Under the pieces are notes generated by a model. It was not told the origin of the DNA. It worked only from the letters and a program-made list of their open reading frames with translations, and made no database searches. A program made the translations under genes and the position numbers. A DNA stretch of 64,000 nt from Adiantum capillus-veneris. Its lineage: Eukaryota > Streptophyta > Polypodiopsida > Polypodiales > Pteridaceae. The stretch spans positions 71,960,435 through 72,024,434 of the forward strand of contig CM043950.1 of assembly GCA_014529385.2 (NCBI GenBank), in the 5' to 3' direction. This document shows positions 32,112 through 42,566 of this stretch, piece by piece; position 1 is the stretch's first letter; every line of letters starts with the position of its first letter.

Positions 32112-35100
32112 ATGAGTAGCGACGAGGATGTGGGACCGTCCAACCGAAACACCTATCTCTCAACGAGGGTCTTATGTCCTTGTAATCAATGCAAGCATGC
32201 TGTGCGACGGACAAGACGTGTTTCTTTGCAGCACGTTCGCGAATTTGGCGAGTTCGATCCATCTATTATAGATCGAGTTGTTGCCAATTATAACTCGTCG
32301 GACTCTGACGCTGGCCAACAAGCAGCAATCTTGCAACCCAATAGACGTATTCGCAGGCGCTTTGGTCAAGCAGCATATGTGAGGCCACAAGATGTAGCCT
32401 CTGACAGCTCGGGGGATGATCATGCAGAGCACATTCCCAACGAGGCAATGTTTGAGCCCGAGATTGATGAAATGATCGAGACGATCATGGATTCAGAAAG
32501 GCTTATCTATGATGATATGAAAAGTGAAGCCGATACATCATTGTATAATGGAGCACGTATGTCTAGATTGAAAGCACTCCTGGTTCTTCTCAACATGCAG
32601 GCAAAGTTTGGATGGAGTGACACTAGCGTCACAGCGCTTTTCAGGTGATCTATTACAATTAGTTTACTTTAATAGAACTCTAAATGTATAATGATCTGAT
32701 AGATTTTTACACGACTGTATCATATTTTTATGTTGTGTAGATTGCTGAAAGAGCACATTCTACCAGCTGACAATGTGATGCCAGATTCCCGAGATGAAGC
32801 AAGAAAGATTTTGCGAAACTTGGGGATGGATTACAATTCTATCCACGCTTGTCCTAATGACTGCACTCTTTTCAGAGGGGAATACACAGACATGGAGAAG
32901 TGTCCGAAATGTGATTCCGAAAGATATCGAGTAGATCTCCACGGGACAAAAATTCCACAAAAGGTTTTGCGACATTTTCCTTTGCTTCCTCGCATCAAGC
33001 ATTTCTTCGAATGTAAGTCCATGGCCGCCCTAGCATCATGGCATGAGGAGAATAAATCTTCGGATGGTGTGCTACGAATTCCTGCAGATTGCGTAGCCTG
33101 GAAACATATAGATGGAACATGGTCGGATTTTGCCAGGGAAGCTCGAAATTTGCGCTTAGGCCTGGCTATGGATGGCGTAAATCCATTTGGTCAAAGATCA
33201 ACATCTTACAGTGTATGGCCCGTTGTCATCGTCAACTACAACATTCCCCCGTGGTTGACTACGAAGAAGGGGCACCTATGGCTAAGCTTGATTGTGCCAG
33301 GGCGATATAAAGTGGGGAATATGGATGTGTATCTTCGTCCACTATTGGAAGAGCTACAACAATTGTGGATTGGCATAGAGGTGGTGGATATGAGCCGACA
33401 CACAGGACGACGGAATGCTTTGATCAGAGGTATTCTAATGTGGACCATGCATGACTATCCCGGGCTAACAGAATGCTCAGGTGATCTATTGACACTCCTC
33501 TCTCAGACACTGTAAATCTTATTTTTCCCCATAGTTGATCTATTATCATGTGTATACATGCAGGGCTTCAAACAAGCGGATACAGAGCATGTGTCACATG
33601 TGGACCTAGACTGAATGCACGTAGGGCACCCTCACTGAAGAAGCAAATCTACGAAGGTCATCAAGCGTATCTTCCGGAGAATCATGTGTTACGCGACGGC
33701 TTTTTGGGAAGAGAGCCACCAAGGATGTCTGCACAAGCATGGTTAGAGCAGAAGGAGATGTGCGATGACGGATTGCCTCCAGGGATGAAGAGACTATCTC
33801 TATGGTACGAGTTACCATACCGGCCCCGACTCGTGATCAATCACTTGCTCGATCCAATGCACATATTCAAGAATGTGGGTAATCTACTATGGGACCATTT
33901 GACCGGCAAGAAAGATACTTTGGGAGCCAGAGTTGACCTTAGAAATGTGGATCGTATGGAGCAATATTGGCCGCAAACAGCGTCTGATGGATCGATAAAA
34001 CTTCCTAAAGCACCATGGATTTTCACAGGAGCCCAAGAACGCAAAGTAAAAGAGGCCATTCGATCTTTGCGGACCCCCACTGGCGTAATGCACTCGCTCC
34101 GAACGTGTTTTACTAAAGAAGGAAAGCTTACCGGTTTGAAGTCACACGATTGGCATAAAATGTGTCAGGTACGTTCATAGTGGACTTTAATATCATTGCA
34201 TAAAATGTGGACTTTAATATCATTGCTGCACATACTTTACAGTTTATTTTACCGGTTGCCATTGAGGGATGTTTGTCTCTCGACATCCGTAACACAATCT
34301 ACAAACTTGCAAAGCTGGTGCAATGGATCTCACAAAAGGAGATCGACGTAGACTCCATACCATTCGCCAAACTAAATGCTGCGGAGCTTGTGTGCATGTT
34401 TGAGAAACATTTTCCTACTACAATACTAACCATTCAGGTGCATCTTCTTATTCACATAGTTGATGAGGTGGAAATAGCTGGCACAGTTCATTCCAGATGG
34501 ATGTTCTTCTTAGAGCGTTTCATGAAAACGCTTAAGGGATATGTGCGTCAAAAGGCACGTCCGGAGGGTAGCATGGCAGAAGGTTGGTTGGTATCAGAGT
34601 CCCTAGTGTACATTGGAGAGTGGCTAGACGGATTTCATAAATCCCGGGACACGCTATGGCGAACCATAGATGATGAGCGCATATCTGGGATTGTCATGTG
34701 CAATCTCGGTGTTGAGAAGAAGATGACGGAAGATCTAGAGGCTAAAATCAACCGATTTTGCATGCTTCACAATCCAGTGATGCAAAAGTGGATTTCACAA
34801 TATGAGGATGCAAAGCAAGAGCGACAAAGGGCACGAATCGAGTGGAGACGGGGAAGACGACCACCGATGCACTATCCAGCGGTTCTGGAGAGCCTACCAA
34901 CCTTCATGAGCTTAAGATGGTTGCACAACCAATTGAAAAGCGCACAACAATGCGGTGACGAAGTGACTGAAGAAGAGTGGGAGTACTCTCGGGGTTGCGC
35001 GACCAAGGTAAGTTTGCAATGTACGACTAGCAAGTGACTTTATTTATAAACGTTTGAACGGCCACTCATAATCTTTGTTCGTTGTAGTATAAGTCATACA

Positions 35101-35840
35101 CAGCAGCATGGTGTCAAGGTCGACATTTTAGGGTGGAACGAATCGACAAAAAGCATTTTACTCAAGATTGTGGAATCATGGCAAAATTTGAACAGTCTAG
35201 TCGACGACGTTCCTCTGATGCAGATCCCGTGGTGGCGGAACTCACTTACTTCGGCACGCTACAAGAGATTTTGAGGATCGATTACAGAGGATTTTTTGTC
35301 GACTTGTTCGACGTGCAATGGTTCAAGATAATCATGGAGGGTCGAAACGCTACTGTGCGTTGAGGAGAGTCTGGTTTTCTTGAGGTGGATTCTACTAAGA
35401 AATGGACTGACCTAAGAGACACTTTCGTACTACCCGAGCATTGTGAACAAGTAAGTATATAAATAGTTAACATCCCCCTTTTACAAGTTATGTGCTTGAA
35501 AGCTCTCATGTAAGTTATGTGGCTCTGGCAGGTAGTATTTCATCCTACAAAGTCTACATCAAACTGGTGGTACGTCATAGAGGTAGCCCCTCGTAGTGCA
35601 AGGACGTATGAAGGCTACCATGTGCCAATCACAACGACATCAATGGAGGAGATCAGAGAAGATGCTCAATCAGAAGCCGCTGCGGTGGTGCCAGACGAGC
35701 ATCAAGATGCTACTACTCTATATGGGGTGCATGCAGAGGAGCTACAAAATGAAACAGAGGATATGTGTTTAAACGGAGAGCTCTATATAGATATAGGAAG
35801 TTATGCTGAGTTATGCGAGGATGAGAGAGAGATCTCTTAA
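32112..35840 (+). CDS. CACTA transposase, Tnp2 (Transposase_21) family, with DUF4218 and DUF4216
   Basis: Six exons with GT-AG introns: 32112-32644, 32741-33480, 33564-34168, 34243-35007, 35088-35450, 35532-35840. The N-terminus has a CPCNQC motif like the transposase-associated domain. Exons 2-3 are the Tnp2 core: CPNDCTLFRGEY, CPKCDSERY, a KIPQKVLRHFPLLPRI segment, then WPVVIVNYNIPPW, and NHLLDPMHIFKNVGNLLWD around a catalytic Asp region. Exon 4 is the DUF4218-like part (LPVAIEGCLS, VHLLIHIVDEVEIAGTVHSRWMF, ERFMKTLKGYVRQKARPEGSMAEGW). Exon 5 resembles DUF4216 (TYFGTLQEILRIDYRGF, FDVQWF). It would cut and rejoin CACTA ends in the nucleus. One TGA at 35361-35363 interrupts exon 5; the last quarter would be lost unless it is sequence error or spliced out. 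The core is undamaged. Confidence 0.9.
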
Positions 35841-36112
35841 AGCCACAAATATTGTATTTGAACAATTTTGCTCCATGCTGTAAAAGCTCTAGCTCTCTAA
35901 GTAGCTTCCATGGTGTGTAACGCTCTTTTCTACTCGCGCTCACATCTTTTGATTGAAAATTCTGAGTTTTCGACTTGCCTCTTCTATCACTCGATTCATT
36001 GCGTCATTGTATTTATGTGCGTCATTACGTCATTGTATTTAATGGTCTTTGCGTCATTGTCTACTCTATTCATTCAATATTAAGTTTAAATATTCGTGTG
36101 TTTAATGCAGGT
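35841..36112. other. Spacer between the two CACTA genes
   Basis: AT-rich, ending in TTTAATGCAG|GT just before the next ATG, suggesting a 5' UTR intron acceptor. Probably the promoter region of the second gene. Confidence 0.45.
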
Positions 36113-37426
36113 ATGGATGATGAGGAGTTTCTTTCTTCTTTGTCACCGCAGCAAAGACAGTGGTACGTGGAGCGTCATCGCTCTGGCGCATCATCGCGCG
36201 TTCCTAAACCATCCGCATCTCCCTCTCTTTCGGAGCATTCGGCGCGCTCCGAAGCTTCGGCGTCGACGAGATGAGCGTCACACTCGTCTAAACACCGGCG
36301 CTCTAGTGGTGGCGGTGGCGGTTGTTGTGGGGATTCCGCCACCGATGCCTCCACACCGCCTCGTGTTCGACGAGGCTCTTTACCCTCCCCTTCTTTGCCC
36401 GCCCCCACACCAGCCACAGCATCGTCGTCTACGCCAGGTTTTGCACGGCTGACTATTCCTAGAAGCTACACACCTCTACCTACTCCGCCAGGAGCCACCC
36501 CACTCGACACTCCTCGCTTCGGCGCCTAGACGCCGATGGAGACACCTGACGTCCGTACCCCCATCGACACGCCGCTAGAGACCCCTGCCGGGACACCCAG
36601 GTTCACGCGTCACCGGCCAAAGAGCTTGCCTTACTCCGTCGACATCAGCGGCGGCATCATCATGGATGATGACGGCAAGAAGGTGATCTCGCGCATGCGT
36701 GGTCTTTGCTCTCAGCTGTTTAGACACTATATACTAAACAAATGGAGTGAAGTACCAAGTGATTTAAAAAACAGAGTCATCAGCATACTTCATGATGAGT
36801 TTCCCGTTCCAACACGGGATCAGCACTTCAATGAAGACCTGATGAAGATTCGAATGCGCGAATACTGCAAACACAAGCGTTCCGAAGTGCAAAAAGCAAT
36901 CAAGAATGGGTGGAATAGGCCAGATTGGCTGGCCAAAGAAGATTGGAAGAATGCGAAGAAAGCAGCGCGCGAGAATCCCGACAAGTGGAAGCAACAAAAG
37001 GATGCAGCCAGAGCGCGAGTAGAGGCAGGGAGCTCGCACCACTTGGGGAGCGGTGGATGGGCATCATTTGAGGCCGATTTTGTAAGTCTTTTCACATTGC
37101 TCTTTATGCATGTTCGATAGTTTAGGGTTTATGAGTTTTTTAGTTCTAACATAATGAAATCTTTGTATGTTTTGACAGTGGTCGATGACAGGACGTGATC
37201 CCACACCGTACGAGCGCGAGTACGCAGGCAGGAAGGGCTTAAACGCCCTGATGGACATTCTCAGTTCTCGCGGCGGCATGGTTAGTATTAGGGTTTACTC
37301 TTTTTTATTTTTTGTATTGTTTTATAAATGTCGTTATATGTTTATATTTACTGAAAACTGTCTTATTGTCTTTTTTTGCAGAATCCAACAGATACGCCGC
37401 TTGGACGCGATGAGACGTATGATTAG
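36113..37426 (+). pseudogene. Second CACTA gene (TnpA/Transposase_24-like), two premature stops
   Basis: Three exons: 36113-37081, 37179-37280, 37382-37426, giving 371 codons if stops are read through. The N-terminus MDDEEFLSSLSPQQRQWY is followed by Ser/Pro/Thr-rich sequence. A conserved-looking domain is encoded at 36590-37081: KVISRMRGLCSQLFRHY, a Trp-rich helix (NGWNRPDWLAKEDWKN), KKAARENPDKWK and GSGGWASFEADF, in the arrangement of plant En/Spm Transposase_24 proteins. The next exon (DPTPYEREYAGR) fits the same family. Such proteins bind the subterminal repeats and assist the Tnp2 enzyme. TGA at 36272-36274 and TAG at 36527-36529 both look like C-to-T changes. An ATG at 36536 after the last stop could still start the conserved domain. 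Confidence 0.75.
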
Positions 37427-37785
37427 ACGACGTCAGTTTAGCCGTAGCTAGATAGCATTAGTTTAGGGTTTCTCATAGCTTATGTATCATGAGACGGATT
37501 TTATAAGTCTTTTTGAACCATGTATATTATTACATTTGTCACCGCAATTCCTTTTGCCAATCAATTCTTTATGCCTATGATGTTGTACGATTGTCATTAT
37601 TACATTTGCCAATCAATTCAGTTTGTCTATGATGTGTACAATTGTCAATTTTGCAAACAATGCGTCTTGTGGGTGACTATTTTGGGTCTATTATTTACCT
37701 TTGCACTTTTTTTAAAAAGTGAATCAAGTACAATATGGTTGATGGGTGGCAGGGCATTCAATGCCCTGCCACCAAAAAAATATTC
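37427..37785. other. CACTA 3' untranslated region
   Basis: AT-rich, no coding signal. It contains short repeats of 'tgtcattattacatttgccaatcaattc' type. Leads into the right subterminal repeats. Confidence 0.5.
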
Positions 37786-38025
37786 TCTCAGGCGTCGCTA
37801 TAAGCGTCGCTATTTATGGCTCTGTAGCGTCGCTATATGCGTCGCTATATGCGTCGCTATACTCTTCTGTGAGAGCGTCGCTATCTGCGTCGCTATAGGC
37901 GTCGCTATATAGCGACGCCTATAGCGACGCAGATAGCGACGCTCTCGTAGCGACGCTTTTAGCGACGGTTATAGCGACGCCGGGGGTTATAAAAACCAAG
38001 TGTATTTCCGTCGCTAAGAGCGTCA
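37786..38025. repeat. Right subterminal repeats of the CACTA element
   Basis: About 15 copies of GCGTCGCTATA or its complement. The series turns over at TATAGCGACGCCTATAGCGACGC (about 37905), so copies point toward each other and the whole block is an inverted repeat. Confidence 0.93.
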
Positions 38026-38053
38026 CAAGAGCACACAACCTCTTGTAGTGAAG

Positions 38054-39304
38054 CAGTCCCAAAATAACAGGCCGACTAAAAATAGGCAGCAAAAAGCAGC
38101 GTTGACTGCTACGACCTCCTTTGCACCAGCCTTGTCGCCTGCCTCTACAGGGCGTCGCAGAGTAGCAACATTAGACTTATTACATTAGTAATAGGTCTTC
38201 GACATAGTTGTTTATGCGTCCAGAGATTTTACCAAGTTCCCGAGTGCAGCCTGATAAAGCGCAGTTGGCTATTATTAGGCGTTGTCTATGGTAGCAGTGA
38301 ATAATCAAAAACACATATTTAGAGGATATTGCGTTATTTTAAGAATATCAAGTTATTCTTAGCCCGGCGCCTCCACCATATTACCTTATGCGATTCCAAA
38401 AATTGGGTAGATTGACGTAGAGGTGCGGCACCCAGAAGCAATGCTAGCCCAAAAATAATATCACAGTTTTGTGGTTGGCAACGTGCCTCCATTCACACTG
38501 TGCTCTTCGCTTCGAGAGATTTACACAAGTTTTAGTGCAAAAGCTTCAAATTTTGACCTAAACACCAAGAGAGTCTCAAGTTGTTTCCTTTTCTTCATCG
38601 GGTAGGGATAAGAGCCAATCGTAAATGAGTGTAGATTTGTCTTGTAAGAGGTTCTAAATGTTTATATTAGCCAATCGTAAATGAACATATTTTTGTCTAT
38701 GACATTTGCCTTTTGAGTCGATTCTTCCATGCATTCATCTGTCTATAATTGATTATTATGTACTAAGAATTCACTAGTTCTGATAGTGCTCGGAGATGTC
38801 CAAGAAATGTATCATGGTGAGTATCGTGATGCATGGTATGTAAAACAATGATGATGATTGTTATTTCAAGGCTTTTATTTGATTTGTTGAAAGCATGTGT
38901 GATGCCATGATACATCAATCCATGATGATGATTGCTATTTCAAAGTTTTTAAGGGTCTCTCATGCCATGGTGAATACTGTGATGCCATGGTACGTAAAGC
39001 CATGATGATTGCTATTTCAAAGGTTTTAAGTGTCTCTCATGCCATGGTGCGTAAATCCATGATGATGATGATTATTTTACAGTTTTTATTTGATTTGAAG
39101 AAAACGTCTCTGATGCCATGGTGCGTAAAGCCATGATGATTGCTATTTCAAAGATTTTTTGAGCGTCTCTTATGCCATGGTGAATACTGTGATGCCATGG
39201 TACGTAAAGCCATGATGATGACAACTGCCACCTATTGAGATCTTGAGAACCCCAATACGTTCATTACATCTTGGCTTTGTATATATGTGCGTACATGTGA
39301 GTAC
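38054..39304. repeat. TRIM 1 interior, middle part, with CCATGATGATG minisatellite
   Basis: 38054-38780 is unrecognised. 38800-39220 holds degenerate repeats of 'gatgccatggt(g/a)(a/c)(g/a)taaa..ccatgatgatg' alternating with 'attgctatttcaaag', units of about 50-90 bp. The same CCATGATGATG theme recurs in TRIM 2 at 40640-41030, so it belongs to the family interior. Confidence 0.7.
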
Positions 39305-39444
39305 TGTTGAGCTTATATGTGAAGCTACTCAATATATTGCTTCTCTATATATGGCACCCAGGTCCCCTCTATATATACATCATCTCATGTGTGTATTCTA
39401 CACACTTTAGGGTTCTACTTCTGTGTTCTCTCCTTCTCTCAACA
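39305..39444 (+). repeat. 5' LTR of TRIM 2
   Basis: 140 bp; TATATATAC box and a 'gttctacttctgtgttctctc' end shared with 41749-41888. Confidence 0.94.
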
Positions 39445-39456
39445 TGGTATCAGAGC
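39445..39456 (+). promoter_or_regulatory. tRNA-iMet primer binding site of TRIM 2
   Basis: TGGTATCAGAGC directly after the LTR. Confidence 0.95.
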
Positions 39457-39489
39457 AGTACGTTTTTGTTTTCGATTTTTCTCCTGATC

Positions 39490-40340
39490 AAAATCGATTC
39501 TGCAGAAACTACCCTCCATAGGGATCGGAATCGATGTGGTCTACAACTTTGCAGAAGGAAGTTTTTTCAAATTCTGCACCGATTTTGAGTTATCGTTCAC
39601 GGACTGCGTACATACCTGAAAAACAGCTTCCGCGTTTTGTTTTTGATTTTTCTGCTAATTGGAAACGATTTTGCAGAAACGACCTGCTATGGAGACCGCA
39701 ATCAATGTGGTCTACAACTTTGCAGAAGGAAGTGTTTTCAAATTCTGCACCGATTTTGAGTTATCGTTCGCGGACTGCGTACATACCTGAAAAGCAACTT
39801 TCGCTTTTTGTTTTTGATTTTTTTGCTAATTGAAAACGATTTTGCAGAAACTACCCGCTGTGGAGACCGGAATCAATGTGGTCTACAACTTTGCAGAAGA
39901 AAGTTTTTTCAAATTCTGCACCGATTTTGAGTTATCGTTCGCGGACTGCGTACATACCTAAAAAGCAACTTCCCCTTTTTGTTTTTGATTTTTCTGCTAA
40001 TTGGAAACCATTTTGCAGAAACTACCCTCGCGGGAGACCGGAATCAATGTGGTCTACAACTTTGCAGAAAGAAGTGTTTTCAAATTCTGCATCGATTTTG
40101 AGTTATCGTTCGCGGACTGCGTACATACATAAAAAGCAACTTCCGTTTTTTGTTTTTTATTTTTCTGCTTATTGAAAACGATTTTGCAGAAACTACCCGC
40201 GTGAGAGACCGGAATCGATGTGTTCTACAACTTTGCAGAAGAAACTATCCGCTATGGGAGACAGGAATCGATGTGGTCTATAACTTTGCAGAAGGAAGTT
40301 TCTCTAAATTCTGCACCGATTTTGGGTTATAGTCTCGGAC
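39490..40340 (+). repeat. 171-bp tandem repeat preserving a 57-codon frame
   Basis: The word TTTGCAGAAAC or a variant recurs at about 39499, 39672, 39843, 40013 and 40184, spacing 170-173 bp, followed by a shortened unit. Because 171 is divisible by three, open frames run through two units at a time (39534-39833, 39876-40175), each unit reading WSTTLQKEVFSNSAPILSYR, then SRTAYI. Stops appear only at scattered substitutions or 1-nt indels. No homology recognised; whether it was ever translated is unknown. Confidence 0.9.
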
Positions 40341-40619
40341 TGCGAATATGTTTGAAAATCAAAATTTTACTTTTTGCTTTTGATTTTTCTCATAATTAAA
40401 AACTTCTCAATTATATTTTTCTTCATCAATCATATATTTGTTACTGACGTAACTTTGCTGCAGAAGCCAGTTACACATCGTTCCAATTCAGTCGAGCCGT
40501 TGATGATCGTCCAAATTCTATCGAGCTACTGTTGGTACATGATCTTTTGTTATATGATATACTCGTTCATTGATTCTCGTATAATTATTCTTTTAGAGAT
40601 ATAGTTTACGTCGTTTTAT

Positions 40620-41100
40620 TGATAATTTCTCATTGATACCATAGTGATTTTGATGGTACCATGATGATGTTTTGTTAATACTTTGGTCATGGTGATTTTC
40701 GTTGATACCATGATGATATGTCATTGATACCATGGTTATTCTCGGTGGTGCCATGATGATATTTCATTGATACCATGGTTATTCTCGGTGATGCCATGAT
40801 GATGTTTCATTGATACCATGGTTATTCTCGGTGATGCCATGATGTTGTTTCGTTGATTCCATGGTGATTTTTGTTGATACCATGATGATGTTTTGTTGAT
40901 ACCATGGTTATTCTTGGTGATACCATGATGTTGTTTCGTTGATACCATGGTTATTCTCGGTGATGCCATAATGTTGTTTCGTTGATACAATGATTATTCT
41001 CGGTGATATCATGATGCTTTTCGTTGATACCATGGTCATTTATTCATTTTTATTGATATAATGATGATATTTTGTTAATACTTTGATGGTATTCATTGAT
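40620..41100. repeat. 43-bp minisatellite (GATACCATGGTTATTCTCGG type)
   Basis: Units of 43 bp at about 40735, 40778 and 40821, with variants before and after, alternate GATACCATGGTTATT with GATGCCATGATGATG. The ORF on the minus strand across it is repeat-derived. Confidence 0.9.
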
Positions 41101-41748
41101 CACTACATTGATAAATGTTGTTTTATGTAGTATATACACGTATCATTTGTATCACGTAATCACACATTTTGTACTTTTACGTTTATACTTTATGTACCAT
41201 ATATTGTCGTGCGTATATATGTCGTCAAAAGAGTGGCGTCGCGAACCATCTCTTATGGCATTGTGAACGTAATTATTTCATTAACGATGCTAATAATTTT
41301 CATGACATGTTCTTTTTGGAGTCTATGATCTATGTAGGATTGATCAAAGAATTGATTTTATGAAGACAAACTTGGTGACAATAAAAGATTTATGAAGATA
41401 TGTTTGGTGATGCCATATTGATGACAACATGAAGACATGTTTGGTGATGCGATATTGATGACAAGCTACACAGCAGATTCACGGAGACACTTTTGATTAC
41501 AAACTAATCGATAGATTTTATACCTCTTTATTGAACCTTTGTATTCATTATTGTATTTGATAGGATAGGAGTAATGTAACTCCTCATAAAACATTCATTG
41601 TAAAAGGAGTGATGTAGCTCCTCGTAAACATTTTTATATTTAATGATTTTTATAATATAACGGTAGGTGTATATAGAGCTGTGGGTTTTTCCCTTGATCC
41701 CCCAAGGGTTTTTTCATCCACAGTTAGGGACCCTTATTTGAGCGGGGG
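41101..41748. other. TRIM 2 interior, right part
   Basis: Non-coding. 41560-41748 is homologous to 42180-42367 of TRIM 1 (including 'gggtttttcccttgatccccc'), confirming common family. No gene. Confidence 0.6.
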
Positions 41749-41888
41749 TGTTGAGCTTATATGTGAAGCTACTCAATATATGGCTTCTCTATATATGGCA
41801 CCCAGGTCCCCTCTATATATACATCATCTCATGTGTGTATTCTACACACTTTGGGGTTCTACTTCTGTGTTCTCTCCTTCTCTCAACA
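41749..41888 (+). repeat. 3' LTR of TRIM 2
   Basis: 140 bp, differing from the 5' LTR by very few bases. Confidence 0.94.
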
Positions 41889-42367
41889 ATTACATTGATG
41901 GTATGTTTGTTTCTATGTCGTCTGCATATGTGATTGCATCGTCGTTACGTTTGTTTCTATGTCGTCTCTAGAACGGTGTCACGAACCGTCTCTAAAGACA
42001 TTGTGATGTGGTTATTTCTAACCTTCATGTCTCGATATGTTTCTTGAGTTGATATTGTTTACAAGATGAAAGTCACATCAAGCAGGGTGTATAGAGGCTC
42101 AAAGATATTTAAGCTGCTCAAAGATATTGAAGGTTTTCAAAGGTATTGAAGAAATTGCATCAATTCAACTGTGTATATAGGGTTGTAAAAGACCCTTGAA
42201 AGGGCACATTGTAAAACAGGAGTTATGTAGCTCCCTTGAACATTGTAAATGTATGTATATTTAAAATATTTTAATATAACGGTGGGTATATATAGAGTTG
42301 TGGGTTTTTCCCTTGATCCCCCAAGGGTTTTTTCATCCACAGTTAGGGACCTTTATTTGAGTGGAGG

Positions 42368-42561
42368 TGTTGAGCTATATACGGTATCTCTATATATAGC
42401 ACCCTGGTCCCCTCTATATAAATGCATCTCGTGTGATCAATAGACACACTTTGGGGTTTGCAGATGATTGTGTCGTCTCTCTCTCTCTTCTCCCTCGTCT
42501 CGTGTCACGTCTCTATTCAACATGTTGAGCTATATATGGTATCTCTATATATAGCTCAACA
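42368..42561 (+). repeat. 3' LTR of TRIM 1 plus an extra deleted LTR copy
   Basis: 42368-42522 is a 155-bp LTR whose 3' half diverges from the 5' LTR. It is followed by 42523-42561, a 39-bp piece that joins the first ~32 bp of the LTR to its last 7 bp. That piece forms a hairpin (TGTTGAGCTATATA/TATATAGCTCAACA). Confidence 0.85.
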
Positions 42562-42566
42562 GGAAC

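Larger units (their letters stand above)
30289..38050 (+). mobile_element. CACTA (En/Spm) DNA transposon, 7.76 kb, nearly intact
   Basis: Starts CACTACAAGAGG and ends CCTCTTGTAGTG, perfect 12-bp terminal inverted repeats, with AAG duplicated outside. Both ends carry dense TATAGCGACGC subterminal repeats (30310-30455, 37790-38020), the expected transposase-binding zones. The interior encodes a spliced Tnp2-family transposase (32112-35840) and a second spliced gene (36113-37426). Three premature stops are the only obvious coding damage. It sits inside TRIM 1, so it is younger than TRIM 1. Confidence 0.96.
39305..41888 (+). mobile_element. TRIM-type short-LTR element 2, nested in TRIM 1
   Basis: 140-bp LTRs at 39305-39444 and 41749-41888, nearly identical (TGTTGAGCTTATATG...TCTCAACA). 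The primer site TGGTATCAGAGC is at 39445-39456 and a purine tract GAGCGGGGG precedes the 3' LTR. Flanks are AGTAC left (39300-39304) and ATTAC right (41889-41893), a 5-bp duplication with one difference. The 2.3-kb interior has no pol gene but a 171-bp tandem repeat and a 43-bp minisatellite. The near-identical LTRs suggest it is one of the youngest insertions here. Confidence 0.92.
29323..42561 (+). mobile_element. TRIM-type short-LTR element 1, host of CACTA and TRIM 2
   Basis: 5' LTR 29323-29445 (123 bp, TGTTGAGC...CAACA), then a tRNA-iMet primer site. The 3' LTR at 42368-42522 is followed by an extra 39-bp deleted LTR copy ending at 42561. The own interior, after subtracting nested elements, is about 2.6 kb (29446-30288, 38054-39304, 41889-42367) and encodes no pol protein. 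The 3' interior end ('gggtttttcccttgatccccc') is shared with TRIM 2, so they are subfamilies of one family. Confidence 0.88.

Noticed and set aside
39534-40175. Host protein gene with internal repeats
   Set aside because: The frame lies inside a TRIM element between its LTRs and is generated by a 171-bp tandem repeat; reported as a repeat.
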